NCBI RefSeq assembly: GCF_021390675.1
Contig: NZ_JAJEJV010000004.1
Coordinates: 1,612,001 to 1,676,000, forward strand
DNA length: 64,000 nucleotides
DNA from: Dyella sp. 2HG41-7
GTDB lineage: Bacteria > Pseudomonadota > Gammaproteobacteria > Xanthomonadales > Rhodanobacteraceae
Reading direction: 5' to 3'
Of the stretch, positions 27,384-35,972 are shown one piece after another. The position numbers were made by a program, and so were the translations under genes. Below the pieces are notes generated by a model, which worked only from the letters and a program-made list of their open reading frames with translations, was not told the origin of the DNA and did no database searches. The stretch's first letter is position 1; each line of letters opens with the position of its first letter.

Positions 27384-28093
27384 GCCGGCTTGCATACCGC
27401 GGCGTTGACCAGCGTTTCCTCGCGTTGCCCGGGCGGCGGCGGCGCGCGCAAGCCCCAGCGCTCCATCAGGCCGAAATCCTTGGATCGACTCCACCAAAGA
27501 TAAGGGAAGGAAACCTGTTTGGCGTCAAACGCAAAACCCTGTTGACGCAGCATCCCCAGATATTCGTCCGCGCTTTTCTGCACTTCCATGGGATGGCGAA
27601 AAAACCAGCGAATCACCCAGGTGTCGATATAAGCCTTGGTGGATTCGGCAAACAACAACCAGCCGCCGGGCTTCAATACGCGCCAGAACTCGGCGAGCGC
27701 GCGTTCCTGTTCCACCAAATGATGAAACGTCTGATGGCAGAACACGATATCGACGCTGGCATCCGACAGCGGAATCTTCGCGCAATCGGCGGTATGCAAT
27801 TCGACTGGAATGCCTTCGAGATCGGCTTCGGCCTGCGCAAGCGACACGCTATGCGGATCGGCGTCCAAGCCAAGCAGATGCGTCGGCGCAAATGCATCGC
27901 GCAGCAGGCGAAACGATTTGCCTTGTCCGCATCCGACGTCGAGCAGAGCCCCGCCTTGCGGCAACGGCTCGCCGATCAGGCGCTTCAAATCGTTGATCGC
28001 CACGCGCAACACATGATGCTGCCACGTGTAGGTGCGCAAGAAATGGAAGCCGATACGGGTTTCTTCGACGTAAGTAGGGCTTGCGTAATTCAT
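27380..28093 (-). CDS. Class I SAM-dependent methyltransferase (ApeB-like)
   Basis: A 237-residue Rossmann methyltransferase: motif I LLDVGCGQGKSFRLL (near residue 50), acidic loop LGLDADPHSV, and post-motif DIVFCHQTFHHLVE. The N-terminus MNYASPTYVEETRIGFHFLRTY is recognisable among the methyltransferases of aryl-polyene clusters. In those pathways methylation decorates the aryl head group; the target here is inferred. Both ends overlap neighbours by ATGA. Confidence 0.84.
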   Translation of the reverse strand: MNYASPTYVEETRIGFHFLRTYTWQHHVLRVAINDLKRLIGEPLPQGGALLDVGCGQGKSFRLLRDAFAPTHLLGLDADPHSVSLAQAEADLEGIPVELHTADCAKIPLSDASVDIVFCHQTFHHLVEQERALAEFWRVLKPGGWLLFAESTKAYIDTWVIRWFFRHPMEVQKSADEYLGMLRQQGFAFDAKQVSFPYLWWSRSKDFGLMERWGLRAPPPPGQREETLVNAAVCKPA

Positions 28094-28551
28094 GGCGCGA
28101 CGGATGGCGTGGAAGGTTGAGAGGCGCGGTGCAATCGCTGCTCGACCGCATCGATAAACACTTGTGGCGATAGCAGTTGCATATCGCCGCTGGCGAGGTG
28201 AACAGCCACCTGCACGGTGCTGGCGCGCGTGATGCGTTGGCCGGTCTCGGCGTCGCGCACCAGGTAGTGAATCAACAATCGATTCTGCCATTCGATCAAA
28301 TCGGCGCGTACGCGCAGCCGTTGACCGAAACGCGCGGCCTGCACGTAGCGCAGTTGCATGTCGATCACCGGCCACGCGTAACCGGATTCTTTCATCTGCA
28401 CATAGTTGTGGCCGACATCGTCGAGCAGGGCGCAGCGCGCGATTTCCAAGTACTTGACGTAATGGCCATGCCATACGACGTTGATCGAGTCGACGTCGAA
28501 GAACGGTACAAGCACGTCGACTTCCGTTTGCAGAACGCCGCTAGTGCGCAT
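28090..28551 (-). CDS. 4HBT-type acyl-CoA/ACP thioesterase (ApeK-like)
   Basis: A 153-residue hotdog thioesterase. VPFFDVDSINVVWHGHYVKYLEIAR contains the catalytic aspartate and the HGHY motif of the 4-hydroxybenzoyl-CoA thioesterase family; the later segment PVIDMQLRYVQAARFGQ is typical of this branch. It would release or proofread intermediates on ACP or CoA. Its 3' end overlaps the methyltransferase by four bases and its start overlaps the acyltransferase gene by 11. Confidence 0.86.
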   Translation of the reverse strand: MRTSGVLQTEVDVLVPFFDVDSINVVWHGHYVKYLEIARCALLDDVGHNYVQMKESGYAWPVIDMQLRYVQAARFGQRLRVRADLIEWQNRLLIHYLVRDAETGQRITRASTVQVAVHLASGDMQLLSPQVFIDAVEQRLHRASQPSTPSVAP

Positions 28552-29521
28552 CGGCGGTCTCCTTGTTCGAGGCTGGCGAGGCCGGTTGCCAATAAGCGTA
28601 GAAGTTGAACCACTGCTGGGGCGCGATCAAGCACTGCGTCGCCAGATGATCCGCGTAGCGTTGCACCCAGTTCTGAATGGTCGCATCGCGCTGGCCGCGC
28701 GACCACTGCGCCTGATCGAGAAACGGGTCGAGATAGATGCGATAGCGGCCTTGCACCTTCAAGCAACACAGCAGATTGACAGGACAGCGCAGCAAGCCTG
28801 CCATCAGCCACGGCCCTTGCGGAAAGGCTGCGGCGTGGCCCAGAAAATCCACGCTGAGGCGTCGCCCGTCATGCAGCGGCACGCGGTCGCCGGCAATCGC
28901 CAGCCATTCGCCGCGGTCCAGACGCTGCGACAAATCCATCATCATCGCCGTGTCCAGTTCGGTGACTTGAATCAGCCGCATGCTGCGGTCGCCGGCTTCG
29001 CCCAACAGTCGATTGAACTGCGCGACGTGACGGTTATGCACCAGCACATTCAGCGGCACTTGCTCGCTCAATTCGGCCATCGCGCGGCACACATCCGGGT
29101 TGCCCAGATGGGTGACCACCAGCATTTCACCACGACCACCATGATGGCTACGCAGCAATCGTGCGCGTACGCCCGAAGGATCGACCAGTTGCACCTGCTC
29201 GAAACGCAATCGACCGCGCCACACATCGAGCCGGTCTAACAGATTGTCGGCAAACGCCATGAACTGACCGAACACGCGGCCCAAGGTCGGGCGCAACGAT
29301 GCGTCGCCGCTCCATGCGGCCAGATATGTTTGGTATTGCCGAATATTGCGTCGCGCGCTGCGAGCAGATGCGAAAAAGTACAGCACGATCAAATAAAGCA
29401 CGGGCGCGAGCAGGCGACGCCCGAACACACGCACGCTAAGTGCGGTCAGTCGCATCAAAAAAAGGCTACCGCGTTCCTTGTGCGCGGACCAGTGACGTTC
29501 CTGCACCACGTGTTCGTTCAT
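28541..29521 (-). CDS. LpxL/HtrB-family lipid acyltransferase
   Basis: A 326-residue acyltransferase of the lysophospholipid/lipid A type. An N-terminal membrane helix (LLAPVLYLIVLYFFA) is followed by VVTHLGNPDVCRAM, corresponding to the HxxxxD/E active-site region with H-L-G-N, and IAGDRVPLHDGRRLSVDFLG. It would link the polyene to a lipid or sugar carrier. In E. coli ApeJ the equivalent acyltransferase is fused to a glycosyltransferase; here the two are separate (the latter at 36748). The ATG at 29521 overlaps the upstream stop (ATGA), preferred over an ATG five codons earlier. Confidence 0.82.
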   Translation of the reverse strand: MNEHVVQERHWSAHKERGSLFLMRLTALSVRVFGRRLLAPVLYLIVLYFFASARSARRNIRQYQTYLAAWSGDASLRPTLGRVFGQFMAFADNLLDRLDVWRGRLRFEQVQLVDPSGVRARLLRSHHGGRGEMLVVTHLGNPDVCRAMAELSEQVPLNVLVHNRHVAQFNRLLGEAGDRSMRLIQVTELDTAMMMDLSQRLDRGEWLAIAGDRVPLHDGRRLSVDFLGHAAAFPQGPWLMAGLLRCPVNLLCCLKVQGRYRIYLDPFLDQAQWSRGQRDATIQNWVQRYADHLATQCLIAPQQWFNFYAYWQPASPASNKETADAH

Positions 29522-29874
29522 GCTTTGGCGCTCCATGCCAACCGGCCCGACGAATAGGCGATATCGCCGTAGCGGTACGCGAAATGTACTTTGTGACGAT
29601 CGACGTCATGACGAAGCGTCAGATCCACACGATCGTCCGGGCGCAGCAATCGTTGAAATTTCAGCGCTTCCATCGATGTGCAGCGCAGAGGCGTGCCGAA
29701 GCGCTGGGATGCGAAAGCGAGCGCCCAGGCAATCTGGACGACACCCGGCAGCACCGGCGCCTTCGGAAAATGTCCGCCGAAATAGACCAGATCCTTAGGC
29801 ACGCGCAATCCCAACGTCCAGACGCCGTCGTGTTGACGTTCGCTCAGAAGAACGGGATCGCGAGCCGTACTCAT
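29518..29874 (-). CDS. ApeI-like thioester dehydratase
   Basis: A 118-residue single-hotdog protein. FGGHFPKAPVLPGVVQIAWAL contains the GHFPxxPVLPG motif with the active histidine of FabZ/FabA-like dehydratases. Length and wording fit ApeI, the partner of the larger dehydratase in aryl-polyene synthesis; in E. coli ApeI and ApeP act together. Here the second hotdog protein is at 25729. The gene overlaps both neighbours by four bases. The ATG at 29874 is the only start that keeps the overlap. Confidence 0.86.
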   Translation of the reverse strand: MSTARDPVLLSERQHDGVWTLGLRVPKDLVYFGGHFPKAPVLPGVVQIAWALAFASQRFGTPLRCTSMEALKFQRLLRPDDRVDLTLRHDVDRHKVHFAYRYGDIAYSSGRLAWSAKA

Positions 29875-30416
29875 GTCGCACCCCGAAGTCGCTTGCGCAG
29901 CAGCCACTCGCCGACAAACAGCACGCCCATGATGAAATACACCAGCAAGCCGTTGTAGAGCGTCCACCATTTCAGCGGCGCCCACACTGTCAGTGCGGCG
30001 GACATCAGGCCGTTGAACACAAAGAATCCCACCCACACCCAGGTGACTTTGCGCGTATACGGGATCGCCGCATCGGGCAGATCCGGTTCGCGCACGCGCG
30101 CAATGCGCTCCACCAGCGGTGGCCCAAACTTCAGGCTCAAGCCAAATGCGCACAAAAGCAGCGCGCTGATCAATGTCGGATACCAGCGCAGCAATGCAGC
30201 CTCGCCGCTCAGCGCAAGCAACGCGCAGTACACCAGCGCGGCCGTCAGCATCCAGCGTCCGCCCGGTTCTTTCAGCAAACTCGGGGCGCGGATCAGCCAG
30301 ATCGCGCCCAACACCAGTGCGAACATCGGCGGCGGCACGCGGTCCATGCCGAAATACACCACGAAGGGGTAGAGCACCCCCACGACCGGCAATAGGATGG
30401 AGGTTAGTTTGCGCAT
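29871..30416 (-). CDS. COG4648-type membrane protein (ApeG-like)
   Basis: A 181-residue polytopic membrane protein with about five hydrophobic helices (SILLPVVGVLYPFVVYFG, LTAALVYCALLALSG, YPTLISALLLCAFGLSL, VTWVWVGFFVFNGLMSAAL, LLVYFIMGVLFVGEWLL). The charged loop LLRKRLRG ends it. COG4648 proteins recur in aryl-polyene clusters (ApeG) and are of unknown function, though annotated as predicted membrane protein or, misleadingly, ketosynthase. It overlaps the ACP gene by 13 bases and the dehydratase gene by four. Confidence 0.82.
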   Translation of the reverse strand: MRKLTSILLPVVGVLYPFVVYFGMDRVPPPMFALVLGAIWLIRAPSLLKEPGGRWMLTAALVYCALLALSGEAALLRWYPTLISALLLCAFGLSLKFGPPLVERIARVREPDLPDAAIPYTRKVTWVWVGFFVFNGLMSAALTVWAPLKWWTLYNGLLVYFIMGVLFVGEWLLRKRLRGAT

Positions 30417-30673
30417 GCGTCCCGCTGTGCCTGCACAAAGGCAGCAAGGCTGGCGACGGTGGTGAAATGCTGTCGCGCATCCTTCGAATCGGAAGCGATG
30501 CGGATGTCGTAGCGTTTCTGCAACGCCAGCGCCAATTCCAGCGCATCCACCGAATCGAGGCCGAGTCCTTCGCCGAACAAGGGCAGATCGGGCGGAATAT
30601 CCTCTACCGTCACATCCTCCAGATTGAGCGTGTCGATGATCAATTGCGCGATGTCCTGCTGCAGGGCATTCAT
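30404..30673 (-). CDS. Acyl carrier protein 1
   Basis: An 89-residue ACP with the phosphopantetheine site GLDSVDALEL (S41). The upstream acidic helix and LPLFGEGLG loop are typical. It carries the growing polyene as a thioester. Its stop overlaps the COG4648 gene, and its start overlaps the acyltransferase stop (ATGA). A second ACP lies at 37543. The pair matches the two ACPs (ApeE, ApeF) of the E. coli pathway. Confidence 0.9.
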   Translation of the reverse strand: MNALQQDIAQLIIDTLNLEDVTVEDIPPDLPLFGEGLGLDSVDALELALALQKRYDIRIASDSKDARQHFTTVASLAAFVQAQRDACAN

Positions 30674-31461
30674 AGCGAAAGCTCCTTAAGAAAGAGGTTG
30701 TGCAGATGTTCGTTGAGCCGACGCGAAGCAATCGGCAGCGGCGCGGAAGCATTGAATGTGTCGGGCGCGATATCCGCCCCCACGCGCAGCGTCACGCGCA
30801 CGCGCCGTTCCGGTATGCGATACCAGGGTTCGGCTTTCGTCAGCGTGGTGGGTTTTACCGAGATAAAAACCGGCGTGATCACCTGCGCACCGCGCAGCGC
30901 GATAGCCGCCGCACCGCGGTGAAAAACCGGAGGCTGATTCGGCCCGGTGCGTGTGCCTTCTGGAAACACAATCAAGGTTTGCCCTTCGCGCAGCGCATCG
31001 GCGGCCTGTTCGAGCATTTCCGGGCTGCCGTTGTTGCTGATGTATTGCGCGCGGCGCACGGGGCCGCGCGTAAACGGATTGCGCCACATGCTTTCTTTGA
31101 CGATGCAATTGGCGTCGCGAATATGCGCGATCAGAAACACCACGTCGATCAACGACGGATGGTTGGCGATCACGATCTGTCCTGGGCGACCCAGGCGTTC
31201 AGCACCTTGAAAGTCGTACTCCAGCACGGCGCTGCGATACATAAATTGCACATGCAGATAAAACGCTTTGCTGATCGCCATGCGAACGCGGCGCCGGCGC
31301 GTCAATGCATCGCCAGGCAACAACCCGAGCAACGGAAGAATGATCATGCGCAGTACCAAGCCGCCCAGACCGAACCATACGAAGCTCGCTCCGGTGGCCA
31401 TCAGCCGCCAGAGATAGTTGCTCCCGCTAGAGCGACTTACGGAATTCGCTGCCACATCCAT
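30670..31461 (-). CDS. 1-acylglycerol-3-phosphate acyltransferase-like protein (ApeD-like)
   Basis: A 263-residue PlsC-family protein. One N-terminal membrane segment (GLGGLVLRMIILPLLGLLPG) precedes IVIANHPSLIDVVFL (the NHxxxxD catalytic motif) and FPEGTRTGPNQP (substrate-binding EGTR). It is likely to acylate a glycerolipid with the polyene. The ATG at 31461 (MDVAANS) is used; an ATG at 31476 adds five residues. Either overlaps the upstream gene by 25-40 bases, a rare long overlap in this otherwise four-base-overlap run. Confidence 0.83.
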   Translation of the reverse strand: MDVAANSVSRSSGSNYLWRLMATGASFVWFGLGGLVLRMIILPLLGLLPGDALTRRRRVRMAISKAFYLHVQFMYRSAVLEYDFQGAERLGRPGQIVIANHPSLIDVVFLIAHIRDANCIVKESMWRNPFTRGPVRRAQYISNNGSPEMLEQAADALREGQTLIVFPEGTRTGPNQPPVFHRGAAAIALRGAQVITPVFISVKPTTLTKAEPWYRIPERRVRVTLRVGADIAPDTFNASAPLPIASRRLNEHLHNLFLKELSL

Positions 31462-32180
31462 TGACGCAATTTCCATGCATGGTCGAGTTTGCTTTCCCCG
31501 TTGCATAAGGCGCGCACGAAATCCAACGCGTGCGGCCACGTGCTAACGGTGGATTGCCCCTGATGCGATTCGAGATGCAGCTGCCAACGTTCGCCGTCGC
31601 GCGTGCCCGATGTCGAATCGATTCCCCCCAATCGCAGCGCCACAGCATACGAAAACGGCACGTCGTCGATCCACTCGTCGTACGCCGCGGGCGGCCGTTC
31701 TTCGGCGATCACCACCAACACCGAACGTGCGCCATCGCTCAGCAGCGTCGCGGCTTCCACCATCGCGTGTTCGAACGTATCGGCTTCGCCAGCAACCGCC
31801 ACGGATTCGCCGTGTTGCCCGCGCAGAATCGACCATTGGCCGGCGATGGCGTTATGCACTGACAACCCGAATTGCGTGGGCGAGAGTGGTTGTTCCTGCG
31901 CCACGTCGCTCAACAACGCGTACGTGCGCGGTGTTTCGCCATGACGCGACGCGAATACAAACGGCAGTTGTTCGCCTTCCGCGCACAGCGGCCAAGCAAC
32001 GTGCATGGTCATGCGCGCCAATCGGCTAAGCCTGCGCCGCTGCATGGCGGGCAGAAAATCGCACGACGGCTGCGCGTTGTCGTCATCGATTCGAACGGGT
32101 TGATGCGCCCACGCACGCCAGGCCTCGACGGTGTCGAGACCGGGTGCCCAGGCTTGCCATTGTTCGATGCGAAACTGCAT
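31437..32180 (-). CDS. Ketosynthase chain-length-factor-like protein (ApeC-like)
   Basis: A 247-residue protein resembling the N-terminal half of a ketosynthase: RRRLSRLARMTMHVAWPL, FASRHGETPRTYALLSDVA, PTQFGLSVHNAIAGQWSI and VLVVIAEERPP. The usual cysteine-containing nucleophile segment and both histidine motifs are absent, so it is not catalytic alone. It matches the beta-ketoacyl synthase N-terminal family found in aryl-polyene clusters (ApeC). By analogy with chain length factors it may pair with a complete ketosynthase. The ATG at 32180 is preferred over a TTG one codon upstream. The gene upstream is separated by a 180-bp region with a nested palindrome. Confidence 0.78.
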   Translation of the reverse strand: MQFRIEQWQAWAPGLDTVEAWRAWAHQPVRIDDDNAQPSCDFLPAMQRRRLSRLARMTMHVAWPLCAEGEQLPFVFASRHGETPRTYALLSDVAQEQPLSPTQFGLSVHNAIAGQWSILRGQHGESVAVAGEADTFEHAMVEAATLLSDGARSVLVVIAEERPPAAYDEWIDDVPFSYAVALRLGGIDSTSGTRDGERWQLHLESHQGQSTVSTWPHALDFVRALCNGESKLDHAWKLRQWMWQRIP

Positions 32181-32212
32181 CAAATCACCTTTAGCCTCAA
32201 CAACGCCTGAGT

Positions 32213-32331
32213 GTCATTCCGGCGAAGGCCGGAATCCAGTTTCAATAGGTTGTGCGAAGCACACAAAATCTTTTTATGTCGTGTGCTTCGCACGTCAATC
32301 TTTACTGGATTCCGGCCTTCGCCGGAATGAC
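32213..32331. repeat. Nested palindromic repeat (family B, CATTCCGGCGAAGGCCGG type)
   Basis: The outer arms are a perfect 28-bp inverted repeat (32213-32240 with 32304-32331), which itself contains the CCGGCGAAGGCCGG hairpin. Inside is a perfect 13-bp inverted repeat (32252-32264 with 32281-32293). Family B elements also occur at 44413 and, in changed form, at 59276. It lies in the only sizeable gap of the pigment gene run. Confidence 0.87.
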
Positions 32332-32361
32332 GACTGGAAGGGATTGGCACATTCATGCGAA

Positions 32362-33585
32362 TCAACCCAGCGCCTTAAAAATCAGCGACGTATTTATGCC
32401 GCCAAACGCGAAGTTGTTATTCATTACAAACTCCGTGCCCATCACGCGCCCCGAACCCACGATGTAATCCAGTTCCGCGCACGCGGCGTCAGGCTCGTGC
32501 AAATTGATGGTGGGCGCAAACCAGCCATCGCGCATCATCTGCACTGCCCACCACGATTCCAGCGCGCCACACGCGCCGAGCGTATGGCCCACGTAACTCT
32601 TCATCGAACTCACCGGCACGCGCTTGCCTAGCACCAGCGCAGTGGCGTGGCTTTCCGCCACATCGCCGCGATCGGTCGCCGTGCCGTGCGCGCTGACATA
32701 ACCGATGGCTCCGGAAGAGAGCTGCGCATCCTTCAGCGCCAACTGCATCGCGGTCGACATGGTTTCGCTGGTCGGCTGCGTAATATGGTTGCCGTCGGAA
32801 TTGCAGCCGAAGCCGACAATCTCCGCGTAGATACGCGCGCCGCGCGCACGAGCGTGTTCGTATTCTTCCAACACCAACGTCGCGGCGCCTTCACCCACCA
32901 CCAAACCATCGCGCGCACGATCGAACGGGCGGGGCGTCAGATTCGCTTCATCGTTGCGCGTACTGGTGGCGAATAGCGTATCGAATACGGCGACGCCAGG
33001 GCCGGACAATTCCTCTGCGCCGCCGCATAACATCAAGGTCTGCTTACCCTGCTGGATCGTTTCGTAACCGAAACCGATCGCCTGACTGCCGGATGTGCAA
33101 GCGCTGGAAGTCGGCAGAATGCGACCTTTCAAACCGAAGAACACGCCGACATTGACCGCTGTCGTATGCGCCATCATCTGCACATAACTGGTCGCCGTCA
33201 CACCCTGCATGGAACCGGTTTCCAGCATGCGACCCATCACGCGCACCGGGTCCACGCTACCGCCGGACGAACCATAGGCCACGCCCATACGACCGTCGGC
33301 AATGCTGGCATCGCCGTGCAAACCCGCGTCGCGCAGCGCGCGTTCGCTCGCGGCAACCGCCAATTGCGCCACGCGACCCATCGAGCGCAGATGTTTGCGC
33401 GGCCAATCGGGAATCTGAAAATCGTCGACGGGGCAACCAAGACGGCTGTTCAACGATTCAAAGAAATCCCACTCCGGCATGCGGCGCACCGCATTACCGC
33501 CTTGACGCAAGCGCGGTTCGATCTCGGACCAGTCGTGTCCAAGCGGCGTAATGCCGCCCATGCCGGTGATGACAACGCGTTTCAT
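32362..33585 (-). CDS. Beta-ketoacyl-ACP synthase II-like protein
   Basis: A 407-residue ketosynthase: N-terminus MKRVVITGMGGITPLG, C163 in PTSSACTSGSQAIG, H299 in VSAHGTATDRGD, H333 in KSYVGHTLGACG, and the C-terminal NNNFAFGGINTSLIF. All catalytic residues are present. It is the second complete ketosynthase of the cluster. The paired arrangement of two ketosynthases plus a truncated one is a signature of aryl-polyene systems. ATGA overlap with the exporter gene. Confidence 0.92.
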   Translation of the reverse strand: MKRVVITGMGGITPLGHDWSEIEPRLRQGGNAVRRMPEWDFFESLNSRLGCPVDDFQIPDWPRKHLRSMGRVAQLAVAASERALRDAGLHGDASIADGRMGVAYGSSGGSVDPVRVMGRMLETGSMQGVTATSYVQMMAHTTAVNVGVFFGLKGRILPTSSACTSGSQAIGFGYETIQQGKQTLMLCGGAEELSGPGVAVFDTLFATSTRNDEANLTPRPFDRARDGLVVGEGAATLVLEEYEHARARGARIYAEIVGFGCNSDGNHITQPTSETMSTAMQLALKDAQLSSGAIGYVSAHGTATDRGDVAESHATALVLGKRVPVSSMKSYVGHTLGACGALESWWAVQMMRDGWFAPTINLHEPDAACAELDYIVGSGRVMGTEFVMNNNFAFGGINTSLIFKALG

Positions 33586-35972
33586 CGGCGGGTGCTCCGT
33601 GCAGAAGTAAGTCGCATAGACGTTTGTGATGCCACGCTGGCGGGAACCAGCAAAACGGTGAAGCCGATACCCAGCAGCAGGGTAAGTCCAAATTCGCGCA
33701 GCGCCGGCATCGAACTCCACGCCAGCAGTCCAAACGACAGCAATGCGGTAATCGCCGATAGCAGAACGCTGGCGTACATTGCGCCAGGACGATGCGTCAC
33801 ATGCGGCTCGCCCTCGCGCAGAAAAACGGCGTAATTGGCGCCCACGCCCAGCACCAGCATCAACGCCATCCAATGAAACAGCGTCAACGGATGATGCAGA
33901 TAGCCGAGCACGGCGAGCGTAAACAACATGCCCAATACCGGCGGCGCCATGACGCGCGGCACGCTGCGCAAGCCATAACGCCAAGCGAATACCGGCGCGA
34001 TCAGCATGATCGCCGCGAGCAGCCAAAGGCTGGCGTAGCGACGATAGCGACCAAAGAGATCCGAAACGCTAGACGCTTTATCCACCAACGTTACGCCGGG
34101 CAGATGGTCGGCAGCTTGCTTGAGCAACGCACTCGATACGTCGCCCTGCGGTAGAACTAGCGAAGCGGCGCCATGTTGCGCGCTGTCGCCCATCCACAAA
34201 TAACCAAAAGGCGCGGCGAGTGGCGTTTTCAACCACACCTGCAACGTCAGCGGCGTCCCCGGCCACGCTTGCATAAAGCGTTCGATATCGGTGTCGCGAA
34301 AACCCGTAGCGTTCAACCATTGGCGCATGCGATCCGGTTGCGAAAACCAGGGCGCAAGCGATGCTTGATTGACGTGTTGACGTTGCAGCGATGGCACCAT
34401 GCCGGCCAGACCAAGCCAGCCTTGCAGCTTTCCAGCGTCAACCAACCCTTGCAGTCGTTGCTCCAGCGCTTCTTCGCGTTGCAAGACTTGCTCGTCGTCC
34501 GCGCCTTGCATGAGATAAAACTGCGTCGCGTTGCCCAAGCCGGTGATATCGCGAATCTGCTTTTCTTGCGCCATCAACGTCGCGGGCGGGGAGATCAGCA
34601 AATGCACATCGTCGTCATGACCCAATTGCAGCCAGCCGGGTATCGACGCCACAAGCAGCAGCGCCGCGATGGCCACGCCGCGCCAACCCGATGCCAGCCG
34701 CGACGCGACGCCTTGCAACGCCAGCGCAATGCGGACCGAGGGCTCGGACAAGGGCTTGGCGAAACGTTGCAACAACGCAGGCAATAAAAAGAACACGCTA
34801 AGGCACGCGGCCGTCATGCCCGTCATCGCGAAACAGGCCATTTGCCGCAACGCCGAAAAAGGCACCAGTCCCAACAGCGCGTAGCCAAGCAACGACGTGC
34901 CCAGCGCCAACAGCAGGGCCATGCGCACCTGATGCAAGCCTTTTATCGGTTGCCATGCATCGCCAGCGTTCGCGCGCGCCGTCAGGTATTGAATGGAGTA
35001 ATCCACCGCTTCGCCCAGCAAGGCGGCGCCAAACACCAGCGTCAGCAAATAGATATGGCCGAACATCAGCACGCTAACCGTTGTGGCGGCGACGATGCCG
35101 ATAGCGGTGGAGAGAAACGCATACAGCAACGGCCCGGGCGAACGAAAAACCATTAGCAACAGAAGCGCAATGCCGACGGTGGAAATCAAACCCACCCGAT
35201 GCACATCGCGTTCCGCATCCGCACGTGCCGATGCGGCGTAGAACAATGCACCCGTGCGCAGCACGCGCGTATCGGGTTGATCGTGTTCGATCGTGCGTTC
35301 GGCTTGATCCAACGCACTCAGTGCGCGTTGTTGAACGACATCGTCGTAGGAAGAGCCGCGCAACGTCGCCGTGATCAGCACATACGTGCCATCGTCGCGA
35401 TGCGCCGTCAGTAAGTTATCTTCCGGCAGCAGCGGCGAACGACTCCACGGCTGCTGATCCAGCCAATGCTGCAACCAACCGAACGGATCGTCTTGAAGCC
35501 GCGTTCCAACGCCGGTGTCAAACGGCGCGTTGATGCGTTGCGCCAGCGCACGTGCAGGATCGTAACCGGGTTGAGAAAGCGCTTGGCGATCTGTGTCGGT
35601 CAGCAACGTAAAGCGGTGCGCCAAATATGGCGTAACCAGTTGCTGCAGATCGAACGGCGGCAATTCCGCCGTGACCGAGGCGAAAACATCGTCCTTGGCG
35701 AGCAGTTGCCCCAATTCCCGCGCCGCAGCTTTGGCGCGATCGTCGTCGGCGTTCGCGATCACCACAATCACGCGATCGCCATTGGCATGCGCCAATCGTT
35801 GCGCCGCTACTTCCGCTAGCGGATTGCGTTCGGTGGCCGGCAGCATCGCCAGCAAATCGGTTTCAATCGCGGAACCGCTACGCCCGAACAGCAGCCACGC
35901 GCCAAGCAATGCGACCAGCAACGTCGCCGCCACGAAACATCCAGCGCGCAGCCACAGGTTGCGCGACGTCAT
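33582..35972 (-). CDS. MMPL/RND-type lipid exporter (ApeM-like)
   Basis: A 796-residue RND-type transporter: N-terminal membrane helix (LWLRAGCFVAATLLVALLGAW), a large periplasmic domain, then a six-helix bundle with GLISTVGIALLLLMVF; the arrangement repeats in the second half. LLTLVFGAALLGEAVDYSIQYL corresponds to the transmembrane-4 proton-relay area, with E and D. Aryl-polyene clusters use such proteins to extract the finished lipid from the inner membrane (ApeM). Overlaps on both sides are ATGA. It probably works with the LolA-like protein next to it. Confidence 0.88.
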   Translation of the reverse strand: MTSRNLWLRAGCFVAATLLVALLGAWLLFGRSGSAIETDLLAMLPATERNPLAEVAAQRLAHANGDRVIVVIANADDDRAKAAARELGQLLAKDDVFASVTAELPPFDLQQLVTPYLAHRFTLLTDTDRQALSQPGYDPARALAQRINAPFDTGVGTRLQDDPFGWLQHWLDQQPWSRSPLLPEDNLLTAHRDDGTYVLITATLRGSSYDDVVQQRALSALDQAERTIEHDQPDTRVLRTGALFYAASARADAERDVHRVGLISTVGIALLLLMVFRSPGPLLYAFLSTAIGIVAATTVSVLMFGHIYLLTLVFGAALLGEAVDYSIQYLTARANAGDAWQPIKGLHQVRMALLLALGTSLLGYALLGLVPFSALRQMACFAMTGMTAACLSVFFLLPALLQRFAKPLSEPSVRIALALQGVASRLASGWRGVAIAALLLVASIPGWLQLGHDDDVHLLISPPATLMAQEKQIRDITGLGNATQFYLMQGADDEQVLQREEALEQRLQGLVDAGKLQGWLGLAGMVPSLQRQHVNQASLAPWFSQPDRMRQWLNATGFRDTDIERFMQAWPGTPLTLQVWLKTPLAAPFGYLWMGDSAQHGAASLVLPQGDVSSALLKQAADHLPGVTLVDKASSVSDLFGRYRRYASLWLLAAIMLIAPVFAWRYGLRSVPRVMAPPVLGMLFTLAVLGYLHHPLTLFHWMALMLVLGVGANYAVFLREGEPHVTHRPGAMYASVLLSAITALLSFGLLAWSSMPALREFGLTLLLGIGFTVLLVPASVASQTSMRLTSARSTRR

